Shown piece after piece: positions 32,732-41,573 of a stretch of 64,000 bases of DNA. A program made the position numbers and the translations under genes. This stretch comes from FEN-1139 sp964396375 (lineage in GTDB: Bacteria > Myxococcota_A > Polyangia > Polyangiales > Polyangiaceae). Under the pieces are notes generated by a model. It was given only the letters and a program-made list of their open reading frames with translations, did not search any database and was not told the origin of the DNA. Position 1 is the stretch's first letter. Each line of letters begins with the position of its first letter. The stretch spans positions 52,311 through 116,310 of the forward strand of contig CAYNEY010000009.1 in the NCBI GenBank assembly GCA_964396375.1. Direction: 5' to 3'.

Positions 32732-34438
32732 TCAAGTGCAATGGCGCAACGCGTACAGAGCCAGGCTGAGCACCTCTCTCAAGTACTCATAGTGAACCGG
32801 ATTGTCCGCTCCCCAACCGAATGCGGCAAGCCCGGTGATTTCTCCCCGGAACTCCAGGGGTTCCACCACTGCAACCTCTGTCTGCATCAGCACGGGATCA
32901 AGTCCAAGATCCAACCCCGAGACCTGAGAGATAGTCGAAATCTCCATTCCAGCGGCCCGACGCGCTACCACGTCGAAGAGACCACGCGGGGACTCGCGCA
33001 CTCGCGATACGGTATACCCACCGATCCCGAGGGCAGGCAACTGATCCTCCAACTCCCGCACCAGAACTCGCTCCGGAGCCCCAGCCGCCACCGCCAGACA
33101 GGCCTTGGTGATCACACGCATGCGGGCGCTGAGCAGCTGGTCTCGTGCGCGCTCGAGTTCCCCACCGACCCGAGCCAACACCATCCGTGCCTCCTGGAAA
33201 ATGTCCTCCAGGCGTGGACGCACCGAGAGTTCGAGGGTGGCGCAGGTCAACACCTCGAGGCGCAGCTGCGTGAGAACATCATGGCACGCGGTGATGTCCC
33301 GTCCTGCTCCGACCTGACGTCGCGCCACACGCTCGATCAATAGCACCAGGTTCATCTCGTCCATCATGGTGAGATCGCGACCCAGGGCATCGAGCAACCG
33401 CATCTCCCAGTTGGGGTTGCCGACGATGCGCCCCCCGGCGGCGCGCGCGAGCGATGCGGTGATGAGCGCCCGTCGCTCCACCAAGGCCAGACGACAACTG
33501 CGCGCGAGCGAGCCCGCCATCGGCATGATGGACGCTGAGTCATTGTGGAACTGCTGGGGACAGCCGCACGAAAGGCGAAAGACTGCCTCACTCTCGAGGA
33601 CGGTGCGCATGGGCATTGGTTGCTGACCGCGCAGAGACTCGAGCAAGAGACGAGCCGCAGTCTCGGCCTGGGTCACCACCTTCTGATTGACCGTGGTCAG
33701 CGGAGGATTGGCACGACGCGCCAACTCGAGATCGTCAAAACCTACCACCGATACTTGCTCGGGCACCAGCACCTGCCGAGCCGTCAGCACCTCGATAGCA
33801 CCCAACGCCAGGTCGTCGTTGGCGGCCACCAACGCGTCCATCGCCGCCAAACTCCCCCGCCTTTCTATCACCTGCTCGCTCATCGCCCGCACACCCTCCA
33901 CACGGCCGAGATCAGATTCCACGATCAGCGAGGGATCGAAGGGGAGACCATGTGCGGCCAGCGAGGCTGCATACCCTCGCTGCCTCGCCGCGACCTCCGG
34001 ACTGTCGGGACGCCCTCCAAACATCACGATATGCCGACGGTTGTGGACCTCGATCAGGTGATCGACCAAGGTCCGGACCCCCGTCTCATTGTCGACCCAG
34101 ACGCTCGGGATACCTGGAACCTCAACCCCCACCATCACCACCGGCACTCCACCGAATTGTCGACTCCATGCCTCGAGCCGTCGCAGCCCTGCGCGGTTCG
34201 ACAGGCTACCGGCCAACACCACCAGCCCGTCGAACCCCGCTGCCTCCACCAAATCGTACACGAAGCTCCGCGGAAGCGGAGCCTCGTCTTCTGGCTCCAG
34301 CCACCCACCAGCGATGACCACCAAGCGCGCTCCCATGGCTCGACACGGGCGCTGTACCCCGGCTATCATACTTATCTGATACTCTGACTCGATGTTGTCG
34401 AGGAGCAGCGCAATACGCAGCGACGATTTGGTGTCCAT
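32732..34438 (-). CDS. LacI/PBP1-type sugar-binding sensor without HTH, with long helical and GAF-like C-terminal part
   Basis: A 568-residue protein. Residues about 7-285 match the periplasmic-binding-protein-like domain of LacI regulators: IALLLDNIESEYQISMIAGV, VPVVMVGVEVPGIPSVWVDNETGVRTLVDHLI, an HIVMFGG segment, ALVAANDDLALGAIEVL, and QVSVVGFDDLELARRANPPLTTVNQ. The N-terminal DNA-binding helix-turn-helix of LacI proteins is absent and no signal peptide is seen, so it is probably a cytoplasmic ligand sensor. Residues about 320-440 are helical and about 440-560 look GAF-like. It starts 25 bases after the aceE stop on the same strand, with a hairpin in the gap, suggesting co-transcription with aceE. 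A partner output protein is not apparent. Confidence 0.75.
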   Translation of the reverse strand: MDTKSSLRIALLLDNIESEYQISMIAGVQRPCRAMGARLVVIAGGWLEPEDEAPLPRSFVYDLVEAAGFDGLVVLAGSLSNRAGLRRLEAWSRQFGGVPVVMVGVEVPGIPSVWVDNETGVRTLVDHLIEVHNRRHIVMFGGRPDSPEVAARQRGYAASLAAHGLPFDPSLIVESDLGRVEGVRAMSEQVIERRGSLAAMDALVAANDDLALGAIEVLTARQVLVPEQVSVVGFDDLELARRANPPLTTVNQKVVTQAETAARLLLESLRGQQPMPMRTVLESEAVFRLSCGCPQQFHNDSASIMPMAGSLARSCRLALVERRALITASLARAAGGRIVGNPNWEMRLLDALGRDLTMMDEMNLVLLIERVARRQVGAGRDITACHDVLTQLRLEVLTCATLELSVRPRLEDIFQEARMVLARVGGELERARDQLLSARMRVITKACLAVAAGAPERVLVRELEDQLPALGIGGYTVSRVRESPRGLFDVVARRAAGMEISTISQVSGLDLGLDPVLMQTEVAVVEPLEFRGEITGLAAFGWGADNPVHYEYLREVLSLALYALRHCT

Positions 34439-34440
34439 GG

Positions 34441-34467
34441 CTGAGAGCGGGAAGCCCCGGCTCTCAG
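34441..34467 (-). promoter_or_regulatory. Hairpin covering the aceE stop and sitting directly before the sensor start
   Basis: CTGAGAGC (34441-34448) and GCTCTCAG (34460-34467) form an 8-bp stem, with a further GGG/CCC pairing inside. On the transcribed strand the stem begins within the aceE stop codon and ends two bases before the sensor ATG, so it would hide its ribosome-binding region. It could limit read-through translation or act as a switch. Confidence 0.55.
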
Positions 34468-37133
34468 ACTAGCATGGGATCGAGCTTCTCGGGATCGATT
34501 CGAAGGCGACTTCTTGCCTCTGTCAGCTGCTCGACGCTGATTTTTCCGTCCCCTGCCAGGGCAGAGAGCGCTGCCAGCACCACAAACCTCCGGTCTATCT
34601 CGAAATGCTCGCGGAGTTGGGCTCGGGTATCCGATAGACCGAAACCATCCGTCCCAAGAGGCACCAGCCGCGAGGGCAAGAAGCGCGCAATCAGCTCCGC
34701 CACCAGCTTCATGTGATCACTGACCGCGATGAACGGCCCTACGGTTCCCTCCAGTACTTTGGTGAGGTAGGCAATCTGGGGGGGTGTCTCGGGATAAAGG
34801 AGGTTGTGCCGCTCGACCGCAAGAGCATCACGTCGCAACGCTTCATAGCTGGTCACGCTGTACACGTCCGCGTCCACACCATACTCGAGCAGCATCGAAG
34901 CGGCCGCCATGGCCTCATTCAGGAGTGGCCCGCTGCCCAGCAGCTGCACCCTGAGCGCACTTTCAGGAGCCGCACTCCGCAGCCGGTAGATCCCTCGCAA
35001 AATCCCCTCCCTCACCCCTTCGGGCATGCGCGGCATCGAGTACGACTCGTTGTACAGGGTTATGTAGTAAACAATCTTCTCGTCCCGGACGAACATCCTC
35101 TCCAACCCGTCTTCGATGATGGCAGCGAGTTCGTAGGCGTAGGCCGGATCATAGCACACGACCGATGGCACCGTATTGGCCAACACCAGACTGTGGCCAT
35201 CATCGTGCTGCAAACCCTCTCCTTGAAGCGTTGTACGGCCCGCGGTGGCCCCCAAGAGGAACCCCTTGCTCATCGCGTCACCGGCCGCCCAGATCAGATC
35301 ACCGGTACGTTGGAAGCCAAACATCGAATAGAAGATGTAAAATGGGATCATTGGCTCGTTGTGCGCCGCGTAAGCGGTCCCGGCGGCGATGAACGAAGCC
35401 ATGCTTCCGGCTTCGTTGATCCCCTCCTCGAGCACCTGTCCCTCCTTGCTCTCGCGGTAGTAGAGCACCTTGCCCTTGTCCGGCGGATCGTAGAGCTGCC
35501 CGACCGACGAGTAGATTCCCACCATCGAGAACAGCGCATCCATGCCAAAGGTGCGCGCCTCGTCGGGGATAATCGGCACGATCCGGCGGCCAATCCGCGG
35601 GTCACGGATCAGCTTGGCGAAAAGGCGCGATAACACCATGGTCGTCGAGGCCTCTCCCTTCTCCATACCCTGCTCGAATTCCTCGTACAGGGCATGTTTC
35701 GGCATCTCGAGCGAGAGACTGTTGGTTCGCCGTCGCGGCATGGCTCCACCGAGCGCTCGGCGGTGCTCCAGCATGTACGTCACTTCTGGGCTCGAAGAGC
35801 CCGGATGAAACAGGGGAGCACGCTCGACTTCGGCATCCGAGAGTGGGAGTTCGAGCAGATCTCGGAACTGTCGGAGTTGAGCCAGCTCCATCTTCTTCTT
35901 CTGGTGGGTGACATTCACCCCTTCGAAGCCTTCTCCCAGCGCCCAACCTTTGACGGTGTGCGCGAGAATCACCGTGGGTTGACCCTTGTGCCGCGTGGCA
36001 GCGTCGTACGCGGCGTAGACACGACGCACACTGTGGCCACCTCGGCGCAGTTTTCTGATCTGCTCGTCAGAGAGATCACTCACTAGCTCGAGCAATCGGG
36101 GATCGCCACCGAAGAAGTGTTGGCGGGTGTAGCCACCGGGCACCGTCGCGTATTTCTGCCACTGGCCGTCCACGATCTCAGTCATACGCCGGAGCAGCGC
36201 TCCTTCGGTGTCACGGGCAAGCAGAGCATCCCATTCAGGGCCCCAGATCACCTTGATGACGTTCCAGCCAGCACCGCGAAACACCGTCTCCAATTCTTGG
36301 ATGATCTTACCATTGCCTCGCACCGGTCCGTCCAAGCGCTGCAAGTTACAGTTGACCACGAAGATCAGATTCTCGAGGTGTTCGCGACCAGCCATGCTGA
36401 GCGCACCCAGTGATTCCGGTTCATCCGTCTCGCCGTCGCCCACGAAACACCAGGTACGCTGCCCTGAGCAGTCCCGGATCTTCCGATCAGTGAGATACTT
36501 GTCGAAGCGTGCCTGGTAGATAGCGCACAGCGGCCCAAGCCCCATCGAGACGGTGGGGTGTTCCCAGAAGTCGGGCATCAACCTCGGATGCGGATAGGAG
36601 GAGAGCCCGGGCGCACCAACGCCACGGCGGAAGCGTTCGAGATCTGGCGCGCCCAGCCGACCTTCGAGGTAGGCCCGAGCATAAATGCCTGGTGCCGCAT
36701 GCCCCTGGAAGAAAACGTGGTCTCCACCCGAAGGATGATCCTTGCCTCGGAAGAAATGGTTGAAACCGACCTCGTACAGGGTTGCGCTGGAGGCATAGCT
36801 CGAAAGGTGTCCGCCAATCCCAGGGTGCTCGATGTTGGCGCGGTGCACCATGGCAACGGCGTTCCACCGCACAAGGCGTCGGATCCGTCGCTCCATGGCC
36901 TCATCACCAGGGAATGGGGGTTCGCAGTCGGCAGCGATGGTATTCTGGTATTCAGTATTGAGGGTGAGCGGAGGCCTCACACTCACCCGCCGAGCCGCTT
37001 GGATGACACGCTCGAGCAAGTAGGAAGCGCGCTCTTTGCCCTCGCGCTCGATCACGGCACACAGAGAATCAATCCACTCCCGCGTCTCCTCGGAGTTGTC
37101 GTCCAAGGGCTCGATGTCTGACATGCTCACCAC
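34464..37133 (-). CDS. aceE: Pyruvate dehydrogenase E1 component, homodimeric type
   Basis: An 889-residue TPP enzyme decarboxylating pyruvate and acetylating the E2 lipoyl group. Signature segments: ANIEHPGIGGHLSSYASSATLYEVGFNHFFRG near residue 100, the TPP motif FVGDGETDEPESLGAL through NCNLQRLDGPVRGNGKIIQELE, and VPIIPDEARTFGMDALF. Length matches AceE. The start may be the GTG at 37133, which has GGAAG at good spacing, or ATG 37124. It stands apart from the E2 and E3 genes. An organism with both AceE and heterotetramer-type E1 genes is unusual but known. Confidence 0.95.
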   Translation of the reverse strand: MVSMSDIEPLDDNSEETREWIDSLCAVIEREGKERASYLLERVIQAARRVSVRPPLTLNTEYQNTIAADCEPPFPGDEAMERRIRRLVRWNAVAMVHRANIEHPGIGGHLSSYASSATLYEVGFNHFFRGKDHPSGGDHVFFQGHAAPGIYARAYLEGRLGAPDLERFRRGVGAPGLSSYPHPRLMPDFWEHPTVSMGLGPLCAIYQARFDKYLTDRKIRDCSGQRTWCFVGDGETDEPESLGALSMAGREHLENLIFVVNCNLQRLDGPVRGNGKIIQELETVFRGAGWNVIKVIWGPEWDALLARDTEGALLRRMTEIVDGQWQKYATVPGGYTRQHFFGGDPRLLELVSDLSDEQIRKLRRGGHSVRRVYAAYDAATRHKGQPTVILAHTVKGWALGEGFEGVNVTHQKKKMELAQLRQFRDLLELPLSDAEVERAPLFHPGSSSPEVTYMLEHRRALGGAMPRRRTNSLSLEMPKHALYEEFEQGMEKGEASTTMVLSRLFAKLIRDPRIGRRIVPIIPDEARTFGMDALFSMVGIYSSVGQLYDPPDKGKVLYYRESKEGQVLEEGINEAGSMASFIAAGTAYAAHNEPMIPFYIFYSMFGFQRTGDLIWAAGDAMSKGFLLGATAGRTTLQGEGLQHDDGHSLVLANTVPSVVCYDPAYAYELAAIIEDGLERMFVRDEKIVYYITLYNESYSMPRMPEGVREGILRGIYRLRSAAPESALRVQLLGSGPLLNEAMAAASMLLEYGVDADVYSVTSYEALRRDALAVERHNLLYPETPPQIAYLTKVLEGTVGPFIAVSDHMKLVAELIARFLPSRLVPLGTDGFGLSDTRAQLREHFEIDRRFVVLAALSALAGDGKISVEQLTEARSRLRIDPEKLDPMLV

Positions 37134-37178
37134 GGCACTTCCTTTGCTTGTCTGGTCGCAGTCGTTCTAGGTCGGAGG

Positions 37179-38465
37179 GTGACAGCCAGCAAGGGGCGCG
37201 CCCCAACATCCCGACCATCAGCCGCGAAAGGCCGATTAGGCCGGAAGCCCGAGCGGGGGCCGGTGACCCCTAGCTTTGCCACCTTTCCCAGTTTCGTGAA
37301 TGCTGTCGGCTGGATGCCCCGACTCCTCTCCTTCCTCGTCTTCTTTCTGGTTGTCTCACTCCTGGTCGCTGGAGCGCACACCTACATCTACAGGAGATTG
37401 GTGCGCGACCTCCACTTCTCGAGCGGCTTGGCACGGGGACTCAAGCTCGCGGTCATCGTCCTCGCTTTATCCGTGCCCGTGAACTTCATCCTCGCCCGCG
37501 CGTTACCGCCCGAGGTCACCCGTCCCTGGGTGGCCACCTTGTTCACCTGGTTTGGACTAGCCTTCTACCTCGTTCTGCTACTGGCGGTGCGTGACCTGGG
37601 CGTCTTCTTACTCCGCTTCGTCGAGATCTCGCCCTCGCTCCGCCATCGGCTTCTGCACGGGTCACTGCTGGGGGTCGGTGTGCTTACGATCGCTGTCGCT
37701 TCGGTGGGTCTGGTGGGTGGTCTCGCGCCACCGTCTGTGAAGAAGGTGACCATCGCACTCAGGAACCTCCACTCTTCGCAGGAAGGGTTGGTGCTCCTCC
37801 AACTGAGCGATCTGCACATTGGTCCGACTCTCCAGCGTGAGTTCGTCGAGGACCTGGTCCGACGCGCCAACGAGCAGAAGCCTGATCTGGTGGTGATCAC
37901 CGGGGACTTGGTCGATGGCGAGGTCGAGACGATGGGAGAGCTGGTCCGCCCACTCTCACGACTCCGGACCCGACACGGTACCTACTTCGTGACCGGCAAT
38001 CACGAGTTCTACTCGGGCGCGGAAAACTGGCTGCGTTTCCTGGAATCGCTTGGGATCCAGGTGCTGGCGAACCGACGGGTGACGGTGGGTGAGGGAGACG
38101 CAACCCTGGAACTCGCCGGCATCCACGATCCGCAGGGCAAGAGCTTCGGACATCCCCCAGATCTCGCTCGCACGCTCGCGGGCCGTGATGCACAGCGACC
38201 GCTCGTCCTGCTCGCCCACCAGCCGAAAGCAGTCTTCGAGGCCGAGCGCGCGGGGGTGGATCTGGTGCTGTCCGGGCACACCCATGGTGGCCAAATCTGG
38301 CCGTTTCGCTACCTGGTACGGCTGCAGCAGCCCTTCATCGACGGGTTGGTGCGGGTCGGGGCGACACAGCTCTACGTGTCTCCTGGCACCGGCCACTGGG
38401 GCCCACCACTCCGGGTTCTGGCACCCTCCGAGATCACCCGTATCGAGCTTGTTCGAGCGCGATGA
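37179..38465 (+). CDS. Membrane-anchored metallophosphoesterase (YkuE/YaeI-like)
   Basis: A 428-residue protein with about four N-terminal membrane helices (residues 47-185) and a C-terminal calcineurin-like phosphoesterase domain. Metal-binding motifs are complete: LLQLSDLHIGPT (DxH), ITGDLVDGE (GDxxD), VTGNHEF (GNHE) and LSGHTHGGQIWPF (GHTH). Related E. coli YaeI acts on the lipid A precursor UDP-diacylglucosamine, while Bacillus YkuE is a cell-wall metal enzyme; the substrate here is unknown. The start is uncertain: GTG 37179 has GGAGG too close, and GTG 37263 or ATG 37314 are alternatives. Its 3' end overlaps the convergent FAD dehydrogenase by 32 bases. Confidence 0.85.
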   Translation: MTASKGRAPTSRPSAAKGRLGRKPERGPVTPSFATFPSFVNAVGWMPRLLSFLVFFLVVSLLVAGAHTYIYRRLVRDLHFSSGLARGLKLAVIVLALSVPVNFILARALPPEVTRPWVATLFTWFGLAFYLVLLLAVRDLGVFLLRFVEISPSLRHRLLHGSLLGVGVLTIAVASVGLVGGLAPPSVKKVTIALRNLHSSQEGLVLLQLSDLHIGPTLQREFVEDLVRRANEQKPDLVVITGDLVDGEVETMGELVRPLSRLRTRHGTYFVTGNHEFYSGAENWLRFLESLGIQVLANRRVTVGEGDATLELAGIHDPQGKSFGHPPDLARTLAGRDAQRPLVLLAHQPKAVFEAERAGVDLVLSGHTHGGQIWPFRYLVRLQQPFIDGLVRVGATQLYVSPGTGHWGPPLRVLAPSEITRIELVRAR

Positions 38466-40005
38466 TGCGCGCTGTGGCCATTCCGTCCAGAGCCGCACTG
38501 ACGATGCCACCAGCGTAACCGGCACCCTCTCCAACCGGGAACAGGCCAGGACACTCGGGGTGCTGGCGGGTGGTCGGATCGCGCGGGATCCGCACCGGTG
38601 AACTCGTCCGCGACTCAACACCAACCAGCACTCCTTGCTCGGTGATTAGGCCACGCATCTGCTCACCGAAAACGCGAAGCCCTCGCCGCAAATGCTCGAC
38701 AATTGGCACGGGAAACGCCCTGAAAACCTCCTCGAGATCAACGGGGGTAAGCCCAGGCACGTAGCTGCTCTCGGGCAGGCTCGCCGAGGCCCGACCAGCA
38801 AGAAAATCCGTGATGCGCGTGGCCGGCGCGCGAAAACCACCTCCACCGAATCGATAAGCCTGCTCCTCGAGCTCGGCCTGGAGTGCGAGCCCACGAAGTG
38901 GCATCTCTGCCAAATCCTCTTCGGTCACGCTGACCACCAGTCCCGAGTTTGCGTACGGGGAGTCGCGGCGCGACAGGCTCATGCCATTGACAACCACCGC
39001 ATCGGCTTCGGTGGTCGCCGGCACGATGAAGCCTCCTGGACACATGCAGAACGAGAACACCCCGCGCCCCTCCTCGGTGTGAACCAGGCGATAGTCAGCG
39101 CTCGGGAGTCGCGGGTGGCGAGCCAGTGAGCCGTACTGGATGCGATTGATGAGCGGTTGGGGGTGCTCCATCCGCACACCCACGGCGAAGGGCTTCGGCA
39201 CCAGGCGCAGCTGCGCCGCCTCTAGCATCCGGTACACGTCCCGTGCCGAGTGTCCGGTGGCAAAAACGACCGCCCGTGCAGCCAGGTGTGAGCCATCCGC
39301 CAGCTCCACTCCCGTGACTCTGCCAGCCTCGAACCCGAGCCCGACCACCCGGGTGGTGAAGCGAAACCCTACCCCGACCGCGAGCAGCCGCTCACGGATC
39401 GCGGTGATGACTTTGGGTAGGCGGTTGCTGCCTATGTGAGGTCGACCCTCGGTGCGTATCGTCTCCGGTGCGCCATGTTCGACCAAGACCCTCAACACGT
39501 CGTCGACATCCCCGCGTTTCTTCGCTCGGGTGTAGAGTTTTCCGTCGCTGAAGGTTCCCGCGCCGCCTTCACCAAAGCAGTAGTTGCTATCCGGGTCGAC
39601 CCAGCCTTTCCGCTGGACGCCGACCAGGTCGTGACGGCGGGGCTGCACGAGCTTGCCACGTTCGACGATCACCGAGGCGACAGCGGCACGCGCTAGCTCA
39701 TAGGCGCAGAAGAGCCCCGCTGGACCATCTCCCACGATCACCACCGGTGGTGCACCATGCACCTCGCGGGGTGGCGGTCCGAGCTTCCTCCACTTCTCCG
39801 CCACCTCCGGGCAGAGCCCGATTCGAACCACAAAACCCAGACGACCGCGTCGAGCATCGAGGGAACGTCCGAGCAATGCCACCTCGGGGACATCGGCAAG
39901 GCCAACACCCAGGTTGCGAGCCACACGCTCGCGCAACGATTCGACATCGTCGGGCTCGTCGAGGGCGAGGCGCAAGGTCACCTCATTGGGGAGCGAGACA
40001 GCCAT
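38434..40005 (-). CDS. FAD-dependent dehydrogenase of the COG2509 type
   Basis: A 523-residue flavoprotein. A short N-terminal domain (1-85) precedes the FAD-binding VVIVGDGPAGLFCAYELAR. Then come the family-specific SNYCFGEGGAGTFSDGKLYTR, RPHIGSNRLP, VFATGHSARDVYRML, the FCMCPGGFIVPATTE segment with two cysteines, and the C-terminal GLFPVGEGAGYAGGIVSAALDG. Members are often annotated as uncharacterised FAD-dependent dehydrogenases; the substrate is not known. It follows the YiiX-like gene by 25 bases on the same strand, so they may form an operon. Confidence 0.85.
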   Translation of the reverse strand: MAVSLPNEVTLRLALDEPDDVESLRERVARNLGVGLADVPEVALLGRSLDARRGRLGFVVRIGLCPEVAEKWRKLGPPPREVHGAPPVVIVGDGPAGLFCAYELARAAVASVIVERGKLVQPRRHDLVGVQRKGWVDPDSNYCFGEGGAGTFSDGKLYTRAKKRGDVDDVLRVLVEHGAPETIRTEGRPHIGSNRLPKVITAIRERLLAVGVGFRFTTRVVGLGFEAGRVTGVELADGSHLAARAVVFATGHSARDVYRMLEAAQLRLVPKPFAVGVRMEHPQPLINRIQYGSLARHPRLPSADYRLVHTEEGRGVFSFCMCPGGFIVPATTEADAVVVNGMSLSRRDSPYANSGLVVSVTEEDLAEMPLRGLALQAELEEQAYRFGGGGFRAPATRITDFLAGRASASLPESSYVPGLTPVDLEEVFRAFPVPIVEHLRRGLRVFGEQMRGLITEQGVLVGVESRTSSPVRIPRDPTTRQHPECPGLFPVGEGAGYAGGIVSAALDGMATARIIALEQARYG

Positions 40006-40030
40006 CGCTCGCCTGCCTTAGCACAAACCG

Positions 40031-40654
40031 TCAGGGTAGCGGTCGCGCCCTGTGGGCGCGGTGCCGGGCGTACTCCGCGACCCTGGAAAGACCGAGGACT
40101 CCACGGTATTCCCAGAGTCCGCTCACTGCGAGGTCGGCCGGGGTGGTGAAGTGGTCACTCTTGTAGGCATGCGGATCGAGCCCGGCATAGCTGAAGCACT
40201 CAGACACATACTCCGAGCAGAAGCGCTCCCGGGCGCGCTTCTGCGCCGCCAGATTCGGCACCCCAAGAATGTGGAGCAGGTTGTCGACCAGCCCGCCCAC
40301 GCTAAATTCGAGCCCAAGCCAGCGCCCGGCCGCGGAGAGAAAGCGTGACTCGTCGAGCCGTCGACGATCGTCATCGTTTAGCGCATACCAACACACCGGC
40401 GCACCGTACGAACCTACTGATTCGCTGGCGGGCCGCAGGGTGACGTAAGGGTGTCGCGCCTCGAAGACCATCAATCGCTTGAGTTCGGGGCGTTGCAAGG
40501 GTGACCACCAGGTGATCATTCCGGAGTGGGAGAAACCCCCGCCCGTAAGCGATTGGATCGCCCTCGACACCCACCCTCGACCCCGGTAAAGAAGGATGTC
40601 CCCGGTTCGGATCTGGTCCCGCACCTCGCGGTAGGTCAGGATTGGCTCGCGCAT
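40031..40654 (-). CDS. YiiX/YebB-like permuted NlpC/P60 cysteine hydrolase
   Basis: A 207-residue protein of the permuted papain-like fold. An early GDILLYRGRGWVSRAIQSLTGGGFSHSGM carries the histidine (H of FSHSG) and the later ARERFCSEYVSECFSYAG carries the catalytic Cys in FCSEY, the reverse order to classical NlpC/P60 enzymes. Members hydrolyse peptidoglycan or lipid amide/ester bonds; the substrate here is open. No signal peptide is seen. ATG 40654 was chosen, since the upstream frame lies in promoter-like DNA and is low-complexity. It is divergent from the secreted protein gene; the 162-base gap shows no certain promoter. Confidence 0.75.
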   Translation of the reverse strand: MREPILTYREVRDQIRTGDILLYRGRGWVSRAIQSLTGGGFSHSGMITWWSPLQRPELKRLMVFEARHPYVTLRPASESVGSYGAPVCWYALNDDDRRRLDESRFLSAAGRWLGLEFSVGGLVDNLLHILGVPNLAAQKRARERFCSEYVSECFSYAGLDPHAYKSDHFTTPADLAVSGLWEYRGVLGLSRVAEYARHRAHRARPLP

Positions 40655-40816
40655 GGCTCCCTCCACGGCGGAGTGAACCGGGCCAAGCCTCCCGGCGTCA
40701 ACAGGAAACGCTCCGGGCTCTCGCCGCGGCACTCGGCCGATGGGACGCCCTTGGCCGGAGTTGGTGGTTTTCGGACCCAGAAAACCCGAGCCTCGTGCTA
40801 GCGTGCCGGGGTACTC

Positions 40817-41545
40817 ATGACTCGGTTCTTCGTCACTTCCGCCCTTCTCGTCGCCTCTCTCACTCTGCCTCACCCAACGGCGGAGGCCGCCCCCAACTAC
40901 TACTCCCAGACCGGAACCAAGGTTGAGGCGAGGCTGGCCGTGATAGCGCCCAAGGGGGGACGCGCCGAGCCAGGAAGCACGATCACCATCGCGTGGACGA
41001 AGCAGACGTCGGAGGTCGAGGTCGGCATCTGGCTCTACACTGCCAGCGGGGATGGGATCCGCGGCGACAAGATCTCCGGGATCGTCCCCCCAAAGGGCAC
41101 GACCATGACCGCTCGTGGCGGTTCCTTCGATTGGGAGGTCCCCGATGAGCTGCCCAAAGGCACCTACGTCGTGGTGGTCACCTCCGGCCTCGACGAGGCA
41201 ACCAGCGCCTCCTTTACCGTGACCGAGCCAGCCATCAAGCTCTCCCCTCTGCGCACCGATGCGCCAGCGGTGGTCCGACAGGCGAGCCTCGAGGGCGCTG
41301 GGCTGCGCGGAACCGTCACCGTCACCAACGCCGAACGGGAGCTTTCGTACGAGTGGGGTACGGGACAGTGTCCGGGGCTCATGGGGGGGCTCGGCGGAGC
41401 GCTAGCTGCTCTGGCCGCGCTCGGTAACGTCACCATCGTGCCCATTGTCCGTGACGTCAGCCGGAAGGGCCGAGTCGAACAGATCTGCCTGGACGGGTTC
41501 GTTGTCCGCGCCAACGACTCGACGGCACCGGTCGCCACGCGCTAA
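40817..41545 (+). CDS. Secreted protein with an immunoglobulin-like/Ser-Thr-rich anchored-type domain
   Basis: A 242-residue protein with a clear signal peptide (MTRFFVTSALLVASLTLPHPTAEA). Residues about 35-135 form a beta-sandwich-like domain (GGRAEPGSTITIAWTKQT, VEVGIWLYTASG, FDWEVPDELPKGTYVVVVTS) resembling the Kre9/Knh1-type domain of secreted proteins. The C-terminal part has a Gly/Ala-rich segment around GLMGGLGGALAALAALGN and ends with a Cys-containing strand pair. Function unknown. It converges on the radical SAM gene with a gap of 28 bases. Confidence 0.65.
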   Translation: MTRFFVTSALLVASLTLPHPTAEAAPNYYSQTGTKVEARLAVIAPKGGRAEPGSTITIAWTKQTSEVEVGIWLYTASGDGIRGDKISGIVPPKGTTMTARGGSFDWEVPDELPKGTYVVVVTSGLDEATSASFTVTEPAIKLSPLRTDAPAVVRQASLEGAGLRGTVTVTNAERELSYEWGTGQCPGLMGGLGGALAALAALGNVTIVPIVRDVSRKGRVEQICLDGFVVRANDSTAPVATR

Positions 41546-41573
41546 CGAGCGCGAAGGCTATCACCGCACTGGT

